64,000 nucleotides of DNA, taken from positions 39,238,751 to 39,302,750 of the forward strand of contig NC_037590.1 in the NCBI RefSeq assembly GCF_003073045.1, written 5' to 3'. Position 1 is the stretch's first letter, and each line of letters opens with the position of its first letter. Shown here piece by piece: positions 47,201 through 62,200 of the stretch. The notes below the pieces were generated by a model. The model made no database searches and was not told where the DNA came from. It saw only the letters and a list, made by a program, of their open reading frames with translations. The DNA comes from Pomacea canaliculata (lineage: Eukaryota > Mollusca > Gastropoda > Architaenioglossa > Ampullariidae). The position numbers were made by a program, and so were the translations under genes.

Positions 47201-50200
47201 GTGTGCACTCCTCATTCCCTGTTTTTGTAGCTACAGCCCTGTCACATCACCCCCTCCCTGTGTGTTAGCGTACCCACGGAGGCGAGTAGTAGTTACCTGT
47301 TGCTGTCACCCAGAAATGGTGTAGTCTTCCTTTCGGGTTTGTCTGTCTAGAGCCATTTCCTCAGTTGCTGCCAAGTTAAAGAGGTGTTCTAGGTTTTGTA
47401 TTGCCGATATTAGGGGGGAGTATGCTTGTGTGGAAGTGGGGGGGAGGGTAGTAGACCGAAAGTTTTGTGTAGAAACGTTGTGTGGGTGTGCTGTGGGATG
47501 TTATTTGCTGTCTTTATACGTGTAAGTTTTTGTTAATGGCTATAGATAAAAGTTGTGGTTTCAAGCATCCCTTCCTTTGATCCCACTTTCATGCGCGCGC
47601 TCACACAGTGACAGCATCATCGTCCTCCGCCAGTATCTTGTCCCCTGATCCTGCCCCGTAGACAGCGAGTGTCTCAGTGACTTTGCCCGACCTTATCCTG
47701 TAGTGTTGTAATGCTCACCTGCAAACCTATTCGTCGACTGGCTCACTGGCGTGTCATCTACACCAAAGAACATCACCATGTGCCTCATCGCAGGCCCTTA
47801 ACATCACATTCAGCACCCGTAGGCCACTCCCCCGCTACATTCTCGTAGGTGTGTTGTGTCCTTACAGAACCTCCAGCCACTCCATCTTCTACTGTTTATC
47901 ATTACTCGCAGACCCCATCCCCTTACCTCCCAGTTTTCACGCTTTTCTTCCTCCCTAAAACGAGGCAACAGCGAGGCGCAGCAAAGATCGGGTGTCGTGG
48001 GGCTCAGTCGCCGTCTCGGGCATGCGGTTCTTTCTCAACATGGGGGACCTGCTTGCATGTCCGGCTTAGCCCCGACAATTTTTCCTGCGCGTGTTCCGAG
48101 TTGCTAGTTGCAGGTAACACGCTGTCCCTCCTCTCTTTTCCGTTAAAAGTTCCCATGGGTGGCTATGACAGCTAGTACGTGCTTATCGTCGTTGTGTGGT
48201 GAGAAGTAAGCAGCAGTTGGCATCTCAGCTTGTTTCTGGGAGCGGCAGTGGCACGTTTTTAACAGAAACCTCACACTGTGCATCATAAACAACATATCTA
48301 GGATGAAGGCATGCATGCGATGTCAGCCAGTGTGTTATTTCTTTGACAGCTAGCACTGTGAAGGTGTCGTATCTCAAATAATGCAAGCATCAGTAACTGC
48401 CTGTAGACATATTATTATTCAGTTATACCTCTGGCACGGCTAAACTGTTGTTGTTCGTGTTAGGCTAGTTAATAAAAACAGAGTGATATCCTGCGCTAGA
48501 CAGATACATTTGCATGGATGCACACAGTCCTTGTTACCTGCCACTTCCACACGAGTGAGCTGCACGCTGCTTGCATGTAAACATCTTTTCTTACTTTGTC
48601 ATTATTGTACCCTTTTTCTATCTTTCATTTACACATTTGTCTTCTTACACATTAACATGTGTTTATTGCATATTATTTGTGAGCATGTTTCATTTTAAAA
48701 TTGCATGTAACTTCTTTGTTCGTTTGTGCTAATTACAGACATTTTGGTTGTGTTTTTGCAGTCACAACAACAGCGCCTCCTCAGAGACAGTGGATTGTGG
48801 CATCCCAACCAGACACAAAACGTCCTTCAGGTCAGTCCCAAATGTTTCTCTTCGCATGCAGTTACTGCGGCATTTAATTGCAACATTCCTTTTGACTGAA
48901 ATCCATTGCAGTGATTAACAGGAGATTACTGCTGGGAGAAAATAGCAGCCTGCATAATAAGTGTAATTTCACAGCCATCAGACACTTGATTATGCAAAAA
49001 AGCCAGTGCTGACATCTTTATGAAGATTGTGTAATGGACAGATTACATGGATTGTGCTTAGTGTGACTGTTGATAATGACCGTATTGGTGCAGAGATATT
49101 CAGGATCAGTAAGTGCCAGCTGCAATTAATTCTCTCTTGTGGGTCTTAAGGTGAGGCATAAAATACTAGGTCAGTTTGCGTAGAAATGTTATGGTGGAAT
49201 GAGGCAGGGGAACAGGGTGATTTGCTTATTTATATAGGGCTACTACATGCACTTAGATGTCTTGTTCGGAGCATTAAACTGATGTATTTGTATGTGCATG
49301 CATGTGTGTGCTTGCTTATTTACACTTTAGCGTATATAGGAGTGGGAAACATTTTCTTACTGATTGGCCCAAACAGCAGCGGCAACAGCGGCGGCATTGA
49401 TGATTTGAGTGCACACAGCTGTCGAGAATTACTTTCTTCCTCCCTGCAGCCAGGCTGCTTTTGCTTATATTCTGGGATGACAAAGTCGCAATTGTCATCC
49501 TCAGCTTGTTTGCATTTTCCATTGTGTGCTGTGACAAAGCCGAGTGTTCTTTAGCCGTGGGCTGTGTTTGGGAGGTAGACCTTAATTTCTGCTGTGATGG
49601 AGAAAAGGATTGTTTAATGAAACCCAGGGAGTACTAAATGAATAAACAGCATGCGGCTGCTTTTTGTCTTAAAAGCTGTCTGCATGCAGGTTTTTCAATC
49701 AGAAAGGGGAGGAGGGAAATTGCATTTTAGATGGATGAGGCTACCAAAAAGATGAACAAGCTTGATGATCAGCCTAGCAAGACTGCTGTTGCTACAAATC
49801 AAATAGATACTCATTAACAGTAGAATAAAACTTAATGGAGAATATTTTAATATTTATAAACATTCTCTTACAATCACATGTAGAGACAGACTTAAAACAT
49901 TAGTTGCTGTTAGAGCGTAATGAAAAAGAAGAAAGAAAAAAATATGGAAAGATCATAAGCAAATATGAACTCACACAAATAGCTGTCTCATTACACTTGA
50001 AAAAATAGACCACATTCTGCTAATAAATAACTATGAAATATATAAACGCCCTTCGTAAGGAAAAATGCCACTACCCTTGCCTAACCATTAATTTCCCCAA
50101 AATAGTAAATATAAGCGCCTCAAAACCCATAACCAAAATTCCAAGCATAATTTTCGCAAGGTAGAGTAAGTAAATATATACACAAATGTCTGAAGTATAT

Positions 50201-53200
50201 CTACAACAAACAATACAGATTAGCAACAAACCACAAACAAAATCCCTTGCTAGAAAATAAGAACAATGCAACATAGGGATCTGGCAGCAGGCATTGAACA
50301 CTACCACTGTGGACTTGGCAGACATTCTGGACCCAGCAGCAGGGAGCTACAAATGGAAGAGGGGACCACCTACAGTAACCGACTGTTGCAGCATCTTTCT
50401 CCTTCCTCCTCATCCTACTCTTTCCTCAGTTCCCATTCCCCCATACGCTGTCACAGTGTGAAATCGCCTTACTCAGAAAGCACTTCTCCCACCCAACCCT
50501 AAAAAAAAAGTTCCAAGGTTGTAGACGGCTTGTTGATTGTGGTCAACTCTTGCAAGTTTTTGGCTTGTCGCTAACTTTTTTTTATTTGTTTTGTTTTCTC
50601 CTAAATCTACTTCATGTGTTCGTGCATCATTTGTGTTCGCAAATCAAATTAGCATTGGCAACTTTAGAACTGGTGGTACAGACGGTAATGGATCGTTAAT
50701 TTTATCTCCACGGTCTTGAGGGGTCAAGGGTAGGGATGGGAGAGATGCTGAGCTCAACCACCATCCCCCACCATCCCCACTACCTCCGTCACAGTCGGCG
50801 ACCGCTTGCTAATTACATAATGGGAGCAGGTGACGTGGGAGAGGTGTTGGCAGGCGGGCCGTGTGATGTAATTGGGTCTCGCGAGATGGCGGCCACAAGA
50901 CATTTGTCACGCTTCGACCCGTCGCACGCCTTGCTGCATGGGGGACGAGGGAGGTCGATGGCACCAGTCCTCCCTGCCCTCATTTCGCCTCACGTGTCCC
51001 ACAGAGCTTACAGGTTGTGGGTGGGTGTGTGGATGATAAGAGAGGGGTGGTTCCCAGGAAAGGAATTTTTATAATTTTCTCTCTCTGGCTGTATATTATT
51101 TGTTATAGAAATACAGTATATACAGGTATGTCATCAGCGGTGCAATACCGTCCTGTACATTCCACAGAATTATCTCCACGAAATGTCGGCTTGTCAAGTA
51201 TAGATGACGTGTTGTGCAGTGGGGTAGGGACCAGGTGGAGGGGGCAATTGGGGAGGAGGCAGCCGATACTGCGGAGGTAAAAACATCAACGTCGTTCACT
51301 GTCAGCTTGAAGTTTCTACCCTACCCTACCCCTCTTCCTCTATCCCTCCAAAAAAGCTCGAGCATCTTCCTACGCCACAGTTACGTGCTTGCTCAGAGCG
51401 TGCGCACGCTCCAGTAATAAAACAGCTTCAGCCCGGTCATTTTTGTGCTAAGGTCTTCCCATCATCCTACGGTTTGCTCGAGCGGTCTTTCTCCAGGAAA
51501 AAGACAGAAAGAACGAGCGCCAGAGAAGTGTAGAAACTCAGTGAACGCGTCGTCAAGCACCGATGTCCCTGGTGTAAGGAGGTTGCTGATTGGCTGAACC
51601 TGTCGCATCTCCACACAACTTTTTAAATGAGCCTAGCTACGTATTTAATTCTATAATTACAGGATTAAATTGTGTAGTTAGAATGCTTTCTATAGCTGTA
51701 GGATCGAGTTGTGTATGTAAAATTAATTGGATAGTAGCTTTGAAACAGAATATAAATGAACTACTCAGGTTTTAAGGAGTTGCTGTCTCTAGTTATAGAA
51801 TGAGTCTCATACAATGAATTGCTTAGCTAGAGAGAGAAAAGTTTGGTTTTTTTTTAATTTCTAGTTGCGGCCTGTAGGCAAACGCAAGGCTGAAGACAAA
51901 AATTTAGTTTCTACAGATTCCTGCAATGGTCGAAACTCGCTACGATGAAATATCTAGTGTCCTTGGGTCGGATCTCGTCTCCGAGACACAGGCAATAACT
52001 CTTTTGATGTAACACCTCGTGTTCACTTGACTGCCGCTCAGTTTGTTTTTTTTTTCTTCCCTGGGTTGCCCTCCGGTGTCCGCCTCCGTTACCCTTCTCA
52101 GGTCCCTCCCGACGGCGAGGAGTCGCCAGAAGATGTCAAATCAGCCTCGTGGCAAGAAACCTTGGATGGAACTGAACGCACTGCCCAACATAATATATTG
52201 TGGTAGCTAAAGCAGGCTAGTGAAGTAAACAGTGCGATAGTGAAGTATGTCAATACAATAAACACGCCACCAGTTAAAATAAGTCGGTGAAATAAGTAGA
52301 TAGCTCTCTTGCCCAACAGTCGTCTTGTCCGGTCCCCCGGGAGATAAAAGGCGACCGCTGTGTGGATCGTGAGTCGCCATTGATTGCAGAATGTCTGGCG
52401 GCATTTCACAGGAGTAGAGTGCTCGAGACCTTTGGCTGGTCTACAAACAACAGTTGCAAGTGCAGAATTAAAAGATAAGAATGAGGCCAAGTCAACGAAC
52501 TGTTGACTTTCCACTTTTATTTGTTTCTCCTTTGATGCTACCACAAAGGCCAGATGTTTCTAATGCATATTACTTGAAGATTAACGGATCACATTAAATT
52601 ATCTTTGTTATGGACTTAAAGTGGCGTAGGAGTATAAATTGGCTTCATGGCAACATTTTGCATCGATATACCAGCAGCAGATTTCGCTTTTCTGCCAGTT
52701 GAGGTTTTAAAGTCAAAGGTCTTCAGCTTTTCTTGGCTTTGTTTCCTTTTTTCTTGGAGATTGCACAGTTTGCAGGTGCGCGTTGGACAATCTCTTCTGT
52801 TAGGGTTGAGGTGAAGTGAGGGGTGGTGGTATCTTGGAAGGAAACATTTGTGTCTGTGCGATATAAAGTTTGTGTTGCAGTTGTCAGATTTGTGGTGTAA
52901 CTGGATGGAGAACAAGATGCGATGTCGAGAGCATGTGGAGCAGGAATAATCGGTGAAGGGAATGTGCAGAGCAAGCAGGAAGCTTCCCAAGTGGCCAGCT
53001 CGCGGCTTAGTGCCGGTTGGAGTGTCGTTGACGTAGTGTTTTACGGCGAACTTTGTTCTCATCTACCGCCCCACCCATCCCAGCCCACCTCCATTACATC
53101 GTGAATGACTGTCCTTGGTTACGGCGACCTTCTGAGTGTGGACGGCTTATAGGGCATTGTGCGAGTCACGTGACTGCAGCATAAAGGTCACTACGGTTTT

Positions 53201-56200
53201 CTGTCTCACAGCCACCACCAGATTTTGTTTAACCTTTGTTGCTTGTGTTTCTTGTTGCTAACCTTGAGGGTTGGAGCAGACCGTGTCCTTTGTGGCCTGG
53301 CAAGTAGGTGAAGACTTGAAGCTAGCAGGTCGGCGAATTGAGAGGAGGACGGCGCAGGTCCCGACAAGACGGGGATGGAAAGAATGTAGAAAAGAGAACC
53401 ACTCGGCTGGCGGTGCGGTCCAGTGTTTACACGATCGCAGTGGCCCACAGATTTGGCGAGGAAGAGGAAGCCGACGTTGTTGGCTGGCTTGACACCTGCC
53501 TCGGCAAATTGATAAAACACCTTTCGATTATCTTTGTGGCTTCTGTCATGGGAAATCGTAATGGTGCGCGACGAAAACACCCTCCTTTGCTCGTCCCTCA
53601 CTCCCGATTTGCCTCTCCTCTATTCTCCTATCCCCTTTTTTCACACGTTTGTCATTCATTCTTTCCTGTTCCTGTTTTCGGCCATTGGGAGTGGAAATGG
53701 TTTTATTCGCATGTCTGGCTGGAAAAGTATGGAGGAGAGTGTGTCTGCATAGCATCAGTCAGAGGATGTTTTTTTTGTTGTCTGTCTGGTTTTCTGGCTG
53801 GCTCAAGATGCTCTCTTGTGTTGTCTGGTGGTTGTGGCTGGCTGAGTGGCGGGATGTGCATGGTAAGCACTTGTCACCCTGTCTCACTCCACTCTCTGTG
53901 CCAAGCGCCAGTTTCCTGGAAGTGCAGCGTTGCGTGTCAACACGTGCTTCATTAGCAAGGAGAGATGGCGGATATCGGGGATGCCGTTTGTAGAAAGTAG
54001 AACTACAGAACTTCCGTGTAGGTGGGGAGGGGGGGAGGGATGCTTGAGATAGTTGAAGAGTTCAGAGTTCTTGCGTCTCCTTGCACGCCCACATTAACCC
54101 TGGCAGTTGTGCGAGAGAAAACAGCGGAGACAACCACACTCTGAACATAGCCACCCTGTCTCCCCTCCCCAACATAAAAAGTGCTGATTAGCTTTGCAGG
54201 TAAACAAATTAATAATTGTCTTTCCCGCGTGTTGACGTGTGGACAAAGTGGCAGGTGCACAGCACCACGCATCCTCACGAACCGCCTCTCAGCACACTTC
54301 CCCTCGCACCCCGCGACCTGTCACCTCCCTGCTGGCCAGGACCTCCCCTGTCCACTCCCGCTTTTGTCTCCGTCTCCTCCTCCTCATCTGTCCCCAGGGC
54401 TTTCTTGGAAGCTGAGGCGACGGCTGAGACCGGACGTGGTGCGCGCAGTGGGGTTGGGTGGGCGCTGTCGTGGGCTCGTATGACGCAAAGGATGACGTCG
54501 TCGGGTGCGAGGCGGTAGTGACGTTATTTCTCACGTGTCCTTGCGCGTGTACATGCGGCAGCTGTTGGCGGCTTAAAATGAAAAGAAAATTGAGTTGTGA
54601 AGATGGAAGGACGGTCATCAGAATTAAGTTAGACTGACTTACAACAGACATAACGGGCCTGACGGCAATTGTTCACTGAGGCAGCCTCAGGAAGGCTTGA
54701 CAACCTTGGCCAAAAATACCCTGACACTGGCAGATACTCAAGTGTCCCGTTCCTCACCTGCCCCCTGCCCCCAAACTCTCCTCCCCCCTGAATTTTAAGT
54801 TGATGTCGCTAGAGTATGGTACGAGCCGTAGTGTTTTTAGCTAATGTGGTTTGGTCGACGTCTCAGCCAACTGACAAGTGATTGTTCACTGCTCGCACAG
54901 TTCTAGTGCTTGTCTAAAAAAGGGTTAACGAGATTTAGGTCGCTGGAGAGGTAGGGGTTCTTGAGCTTGAAGAGGGTAATGTCCATCTACTCACTCCCCT
55001 CTGCTTCCTTTCCACCCCAGCAGTATATGTGGTAGGTATCTGTTCAACAACTGGGTCAACTAGAGGTGGAGACAGCATGTTGCCCACATACGTATCGAAC
55101 CTGATTATTCGCTTTTGTTTGAATTTGGGGGAGGGAGGAATCGGGGAACCTTGTGGCGAAGTTATTTGTTTATGGTTGAATTTCTAGACAAGGAGATGGC
55201 GTCGACATCGCATGTACAAGAGTCGTAGAACGTGTTTCAGGAAACTGGACTGAAGGCATGACCTTTTGCTTTCCAGGTTAAGCGATACGGGAACAAGTGC
55301 ACCCGTAACATTTACACCACCCAGATACACTGATAACATTGACACCAGCATGATGCAGTGTAGTACACTCCGGATCTTAGCGTCTCATCGTCAGGACGAC
55401 CAGCTGTTAATTACGGTGATCACCACCCACAGTGCTTTGCGCCGACCTGGACATGATCAAGTTTCCAGCCCTGAGCTTACCAGTCACATCAAAAGCTTTT
55501 AAACCCATGGCAGGCAGTTCTCCATTGACCACCCAACCTGCACCATCCTGTGCGCACTCATCCATGAATGGCCGCGCAGTGAAGCCGACTGTTGTCGTCA
55601 GCTCGGCTCGTGCTTCCCACAAAGCCCTTGGGTCGACATGTAATATTTATGTCATTCCGTTTAATGTCGCCCCACACCCCCCGGCCGATTATGTTGAAGG
55701 CATTTACATCAGTCGTGCACTTAAATTACACTGGCTCCTACTACCTCTCTTTCTACCTCTTCTCTCCCCCTCACCCTGTAGATAATAACACCGTATTTAA
55801 AATCGTTTAACAGGACAACCTTCTGGACATCGTGTCAACAGGTAAAATGTTGCCGGTGACGACTGTGTCCAGTAATGGTTGACAACGGCAACTCCAGCAT
55901 CTCGGTGGCAAGGAACGCAACTGCGTCATTACTGTTGTTAAGCAAATAAGTAGCGAGAGGGAGTGAAAGCTCTCCCTTAGCCATGCTCCGTGTCTGCAGC
56001 CTGGTCTCCTGGCGTCCTACCGAGTGGCAGGCCGGCAACAATGAAACCCGCTTAATGACATTGTAGACCCGCGCTGTGCAGTCTGTCGGGGGAACAGTCC
56101 TTCATTATTCATCTCGTTTTTACGCCCAAGATTATTGATTATCTCCCCGTCCCCCCAACGTCCTCTTTTCAAATATTCCAGCTGTAGACTCTGCTGCATG

Positions 56201-59200
56201 CGCGGTGTTAGAAAACTCAGCCATTCCCAGGGTGAGCCACCTTGACCAGACAAATGTCAAATAGGACTTTTGCTTTTGCCGACGTTTTGACGGTTTTATT
56301 TGATTGTCGTAAAGCAAGCTTGCCAAACCGAGACATGCAGCATGTCTGCGCAGCCTGTCTGTTCACTTGCTACGTTGATGATAACTGGAAAACGGTTTTA
56401 ATGTCTTGAGCACGGTTACTGACCTTTTATGGGTGATTATCCGCCCTATCTGTCAGTTTGTGACGGCAGAGAGGTATAACGTCTCTGGTGACGGTCATTC
56501 TTGTCCTGCATCCGGGTCTCGTAACGGTTTTCCCGTCTTCTCTCACGTGCTCCCTGAAACGTTACATGCTGTTACAGGGGCGATGATCAAACTTCGACAG
56601 GGCGTAATCAATTAAAGTGTTAAATTAAACGCGACAGTGAGGATCTGGAGGACTGAGGTTCGGATCTCTTTGATGTCTGTAAGCATGACCTTCTATTACT
56701 GTTGCATCCGGGCGTTTGCCGCTAAAGCCAGAGCTTGCGGGAGAAGAGAGAGATGGGGACTACCACCAAATAAATGGAGGGCTGATGGTCTTGAAGAGAC
56801 AATGCCTTATCTACACGCACACGACATTGTCTAACACAGAGAGAGGTCGCAAGTAATGACAATTAGGAAAACATCTCTGTCATACGCATGCAGCACGCAG
56901 GTCCTTGTTGCTTGAAGAGGTAGGTTGGGCTAAAGGGTGATAATCTCATTGATAGAATCAAGTGGCCTTGTTAAGATCGTTGACGAAACTCTTGAGAAAC
57001 GCTGGGGGGCTGTGTGAGTGGGTGGGTGAGAGAATCTGATAACCTAATCCGCAACGGATAAAGGGCTTGTCCGGACCTCACGTGTAAAGCGGGATGCTGG
57101 TATAGAAAGAGAGGAGTGACCCATCCTTGTCGGATTCCCCCTTGCGTGTGTGTGTTTCCTGGGTAGGGAAGGGTCGGATGGATGAAAATCCTAGCCCAAG
57201 GGGCTTGACAGGTCGACATGCAGGTCACATTCCCCTGACTGATTAGCGTTCGAATCTTATCAGAGGCCTGCATTATTGATGATGTATTTCATTAAGGATG
57301 GCATGTTTAGCATATAGACACTCTGGTAGCCAGCCGAACATCTGCCTTTGGTGACAGAGATGAATCTCGATGTTTGGATGTTTAGTCGAGACTGATGGGC
57401 GCATTGAGCCCGCTACACTGCAGCTAAATGTGGGTGTTTTTTTAAAAATAATTGCATAATTATTATTAAAGTAAGAAAGGAAAACTGCAGCAAATAAAAT
57501 GAAAACTTGTGAGAATGTTGTGATTCACGGGCCTGTTCCTTTTATGTTGCAGCCATCTTCAGTGTGCTGTGCTACAACGTGCTGTGCGACAAGTACTGCA
57601 CGCGGCAGATGTACGGGTACTGCCCGGTGTGGGCGCTGAACTGGGAGTACCGCAAAAAGGGTATCATGGACGACATCCGCAGCCTCAACGGCGACATCAT
57701 CAGCTTACAGGTGAGCCAGACCCTGATCAGCGAGGGGGCTGAGGGGATGAGAGAAGCACACACACATGACAGAAGACGCTGGTGGGTTTCTTGTACAGCG
57801 CCAGGCTCCCTCTTTCACAAATACATTGTCGCGGTCCGGTGGCGACTGTCGTCAGTGTAGCGAAGATTGACTGTCCTGGGTTCGGCTTTTGCCTCGGACA
57901 CGCTCTTTTTTTTCTCTGCATGTGGTATCTGTTTATAGGGCTGGCTGTCTTGCCGTGATATAGTCTTAGTTGCTGGGTGGGCGTACAACACCTATTCCCC
58001 TCCCGCTACACAGACATCCAGCTTCCACCCCCGCATCCCCCTTATTCGTATATTGTCTGCGTCCGTTGGTCGACCACGCTACTACCTCATTACGTACGTC
58101 ACGTCATCCCCTGGCGTCTTGGTTTCTATTTATAGGTAGAAAGGTGCTTGGAGATAACGAACAGATGCATTTGCCAATAAAATGTCACGGTGTCACGATA
58201 CCTTTATTAGGACACTGCAACCTTCATGCAGCCGCCATGTGTCGGTGGTTCGGCGCTGAAGGCTAACACTGGCTGTGCTCCTACTTACCTAGTAAGCTTT
58301 CTTTACTCCAGGCTGTTCGCTGCTTTAACTGTGCGACTCCGACGACAACACCTAGGTAATCACGGCGTTATGTAACGCAGGGCACAGACAGAGGAACAGG
58401 CTTCAGACAAAGGTTCAAGGGAGTTGGGGGGGATGATGGGTCGACCTACACACGCATACAGTGAGATGAGCTACCTTTTCACTGAGAATCAATTGCCAGG
58501 GGCAGAGCGACAGAAGAGAGTGTAAGAAGTGTCGTGGGTATCGATATGTGAGGGGCACGACATCTTGCAGCAACTGTCGCTGTTGCCTGACTCCCCCCTT
58601 TGATCCACTCCCCTTACCCACGTCACCGTAACCTGCATCGTCAACATCAGCGCTGCTCTCATCCCGACAGTGCTTTAATCCCCTCCCCCTCATATTTTTT
58701 TAATGAGCAAAAGAGAGCGGGGAGGGTGGCATTAAGGCGGGGGAGGGATGCTGGCTTCTAACTCGCCAGGCAGTTGATGACAGGCCGACATGGCGGAGGA
58801 GGGGTGGCTGTCAGAGAGCCCACACATCACCTACCCCCTAAATCGCGCTTTGTGCTCGGTCGCACCAAACATTATCTAGCAAAGGCGAAAAGATGATCGT
58901 CACCAGAATGCTTTCCTCACAACGGCTATGGGAAAGCTTTGGTGGGTGTAGTTGGGAAAGTCAAGCGCCATTTTCATGCCATCATACACCTCTGGAATGA
59001 AGGAACGCGTTGAAAGCCACAGTGGATGAGACGCGAGACCAGTGGGCTAGTTGCACCACTCATTACTACAAATGCTTCTAGGTCTTAAGTGTCTGATCAT
59101 TTGTTTAGAAACACGGTGCACAACGGGTTTAGAACTTTTTAAACTACTATAATTGTTTTAAATAAGACAACGTTGTTTAAGCCAGACTTTCGTTCCCGTC

Positions 59201-62200
59201 AAAACAATGTTCGTATGCGCTTGTGCAGCATGCCACTCATGACACCATCTGTCGGTCTTTTCCATGTTTGTATCGTGATCGACTCTAGTTCTCCGGTCGG
59301 TGCTAAAGTCAGGCAGCACAGTTGTGAAGGACTTGTCTCCATGACGATGGGGGTCGTGAGGTTGCTAGTGAGAGTTGGCTGTCCTGGGTTCAGCACTTCT
59401 GCATGTGGCATCTGTTCACAGGGCTGGCTGCCTGGTGATATAGTCTTACTTGCTGACTCCACCTAAAACACCACCCCCTCTTCCCTTGCCCTTTTTTTTC
59501 TGGACATGGCCCCCTGTTGACAAGGGCTGAACTGGCTTCCAGCGATGTGTAGCAGTTGCTTATTTTGCGTAAAAGGGCCAGCCAACCGGTAAAGCAGGAT
59601 GGCAGGTCCTGCTCGTTGCCTTGTTACCATGCTGTCTTAGCTGCACATGGCGGTCGACCTGGAGCTATAGGTCGTAGAACATACTATGTGTAATGTTTTA
59701 ATGAGTGCTCCAATGGTTGCTAGCGGGGCGGGCGTCACGCCCGCGCACACTTCTCTGCCTTTTTCAACAAAAAGGGCCGACCATCGTTTAACACATTTAA
59801 TGTCTAAAAAGAAAGCCCTAACAAGAAATAAGTTGAATGCAAGTGATGATGGAGAAAGTGGCTGGAGTCACTGCTCATCCTCGGATGCTAACCGTTATTC
59901 ACCCTTACACACCCACACTTACACCTGCCTCATGGTTAACTAACTACATGATTTTAAACTGTGGTGGTGAAAAGTGTTTCTACACCCGATCCCATCCAGG
60001 TACTAACCATGCCTAAGCAGGTGACATCTTACCAGCTAGGTCCATCCATGCTTGTCAAACCCTGTCTCACTGTCTGCCCTACTCTAGGGGTACACTAATG
60101 GCACACAGGTCCATACTTCACTGCCGTTATCATATCGGTCCGTGCACTCAGAGAGCTTGTCTATAGGACGCCTATGGAAACCTCGCTGCTATAATAACTA
60201 CTTAGCAATGATAACACGTGTTGAATCCATGGCAACCAACTACCCTGACTTTGTTATGTAGGTCGGCATGAATTGTTACTTTATTTAAGCCAGTCGGCCA
60301 GTATTGCACCATGCCATGACACCTCTCATAGCTTCCATGTTTGTTGACATAGACAATCCTAAATTCCCTTACCTGTCATGTCGTGATGCAATATGGTGAA
60401 CTGCGTCACTAATCACGTGACTTGTACATAGCTGCCCTAAGATCATGACCACAAATCTAACTACTACAATGACAACCATGGCAACAAATAATATGGCCTT
60501 GTGTGTATTGGAGCTCGTAAAACACTACAGTATGTTAGGTCATAGGTATAAGGTCACAGGCTTGCAGTTCATGGCTGGTGTGCACAGGGTGCGTATGTGT
60601 GTATAACGACGGGATGGTGGCTAATGATGGATGTACTTGTGTGTTTACCGTACAGGAGGTAGAGACGGACCAGTTCTTTAACTTCTTCTTGCCGGAACTG
60701 AAGCGGGATGGCTACGACGGCATCTTCTCGCCGAAGTCTCGTGCACGCACCATGACAGAGCAGGAACGCAAGCACGTTGACGGCTGCGCCATCTTCTTCA
60801 AGAAGGCCAAGTAATGAGCTTGTTTTTTTGTGTGTGTGTGGACGTGTGATTTTTTTTCACTATACTGTTTATAGACAAGTGATTTTTGTGTCTATAGTGT
60901 GTTTGTTTTAACAAAAAGTGTGACTTTTGTCTGTGTAGTGTACTTTCAAGAGTGTGTTGTGTGAGTGTTTATATGTGCGTGTGCCTTTGAGGTTGTGATC
61001 ATGTGCAGGACACTCTTGATCATAGTTTACTAATCTCTCCACATTTGTTCTTTTACTGATTGTTACTCATTTTTATGCATGTGCCTGTGAAGGTTTAGCT
61101 TGCTAGAAGAAAAGCTGGTGGAGTTTAACCAACTGGCGATGGCCAACGCTGCAGGGTCGGACGACATGCTGAACCGCGTCATGACCAAAGACAACATCGG
61201 GCTGGTGGCGCTGCTGGAGACCAAGCCTCCCATATTTGAGAACGGTAAGATACCACCACCACCACCACCACCACCACCACCTCTTATGTTCTTCCAGCAT
61301 ATACCCCTCCCTACAGCAGCCTGTATTTTTCGTTGCATGTCTTACTGACAAACATGAATTGTGGGGTGGGATTGTGCGTGTTGACAGGAAAGTAAGTATA
61401 TTCAGTTCGCACAAGCTTTGTGTTGCAGGAAACTGTGTGTGACAATGGGGGGGGGTCAAATCTTGCTACCATTAGAAGGCACAGGTACGTGTCATCTCCA
61501 GGACAGTGTGCTAAACGTGGATGAGAAACTGCTCTTTAGGTCTTGAATGCCTTCAGTTTTCTTCCAGTGCTAGACAAGAACATCTTTTGGGTGTCATTTG
61601 TTTTAAGCCTTATAAACATGATGTGCCAGTAGCAGCAGTAACAAAGCCTATGTTAAACACTTTGCCTGGGTGCACATGGCAAATACTCGTACATTTTGTT
61701 GATCGCTTCATCACTGAAATGTATGCAGTGCAAAATAAAGCATGCAAAGCATTGTTTGAGGGGATTTTTTAGCAAGTTGTTCCTTTATCCACACTATACC
61801 TCACAAAAAGGAAACTGCTCAGTAAAAAAGGGTTGGACAAGTTCATTTCAAAAACATGTTTATCTATCTGTAGTTCACCTGCTAGAGGGGTGAGGATAAA
61901 ATGTCACGGTTGTATATATTTATGGAGTAGGTTGAAGTGGAAGAGTTGCAGACTGATACGGGTTTCTTTTGTGCACAGGAATAACAGAAAATCTCCAGGA
62001 TCGTAGCTGACACAATCATGTTTTATGCAGAATTACAGTATTTTTTGGGGGTGGGAAGTGAATGAGTGGAAAAACAGGACTTTTTTTTAAATAGCTTTGC
62101 AGCCAATGCACATCAGTCTGGTTGCCGTTCATCTTTGGAGAGTGTTAGGGGGCAAAACAAAATAAAGTGTGGGTCCAGCTTCATATGTTGTATGTGTGTG

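Larger units (their letters stand above)
57711..60655 (+). other. CNOT6 intron 5
   Basis: This 2.9-kb intron carries two related SINE-like copies (57866-57993 and 59371-59478). The remainder shows no coding exon. Confidence 0.7.

Noticed and set aside
52098..53062. Two 148-codon minus-strand frames
   Set aside because: No recognisable domain and no matching exon-intron structure. One contains a CxxC segment, but nothing else supports it.
53338..53993. 205- and 114-codon plus-strand frames in CNOT6 intron 4
   Set aside because: Overlapping frames with unusual Trp/Cys/Ser composition and no splice partners.
57240..57262. GTTCGAATC as a tRNA B box
   Set aside because: No A box or foldable cloverleaf at the right distance on either strand.
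61103..61459. Frames with poly-Trp, poly-His or poly-Pro
   Set aside because: Direct translations of the (ACC)10 microsatellite.
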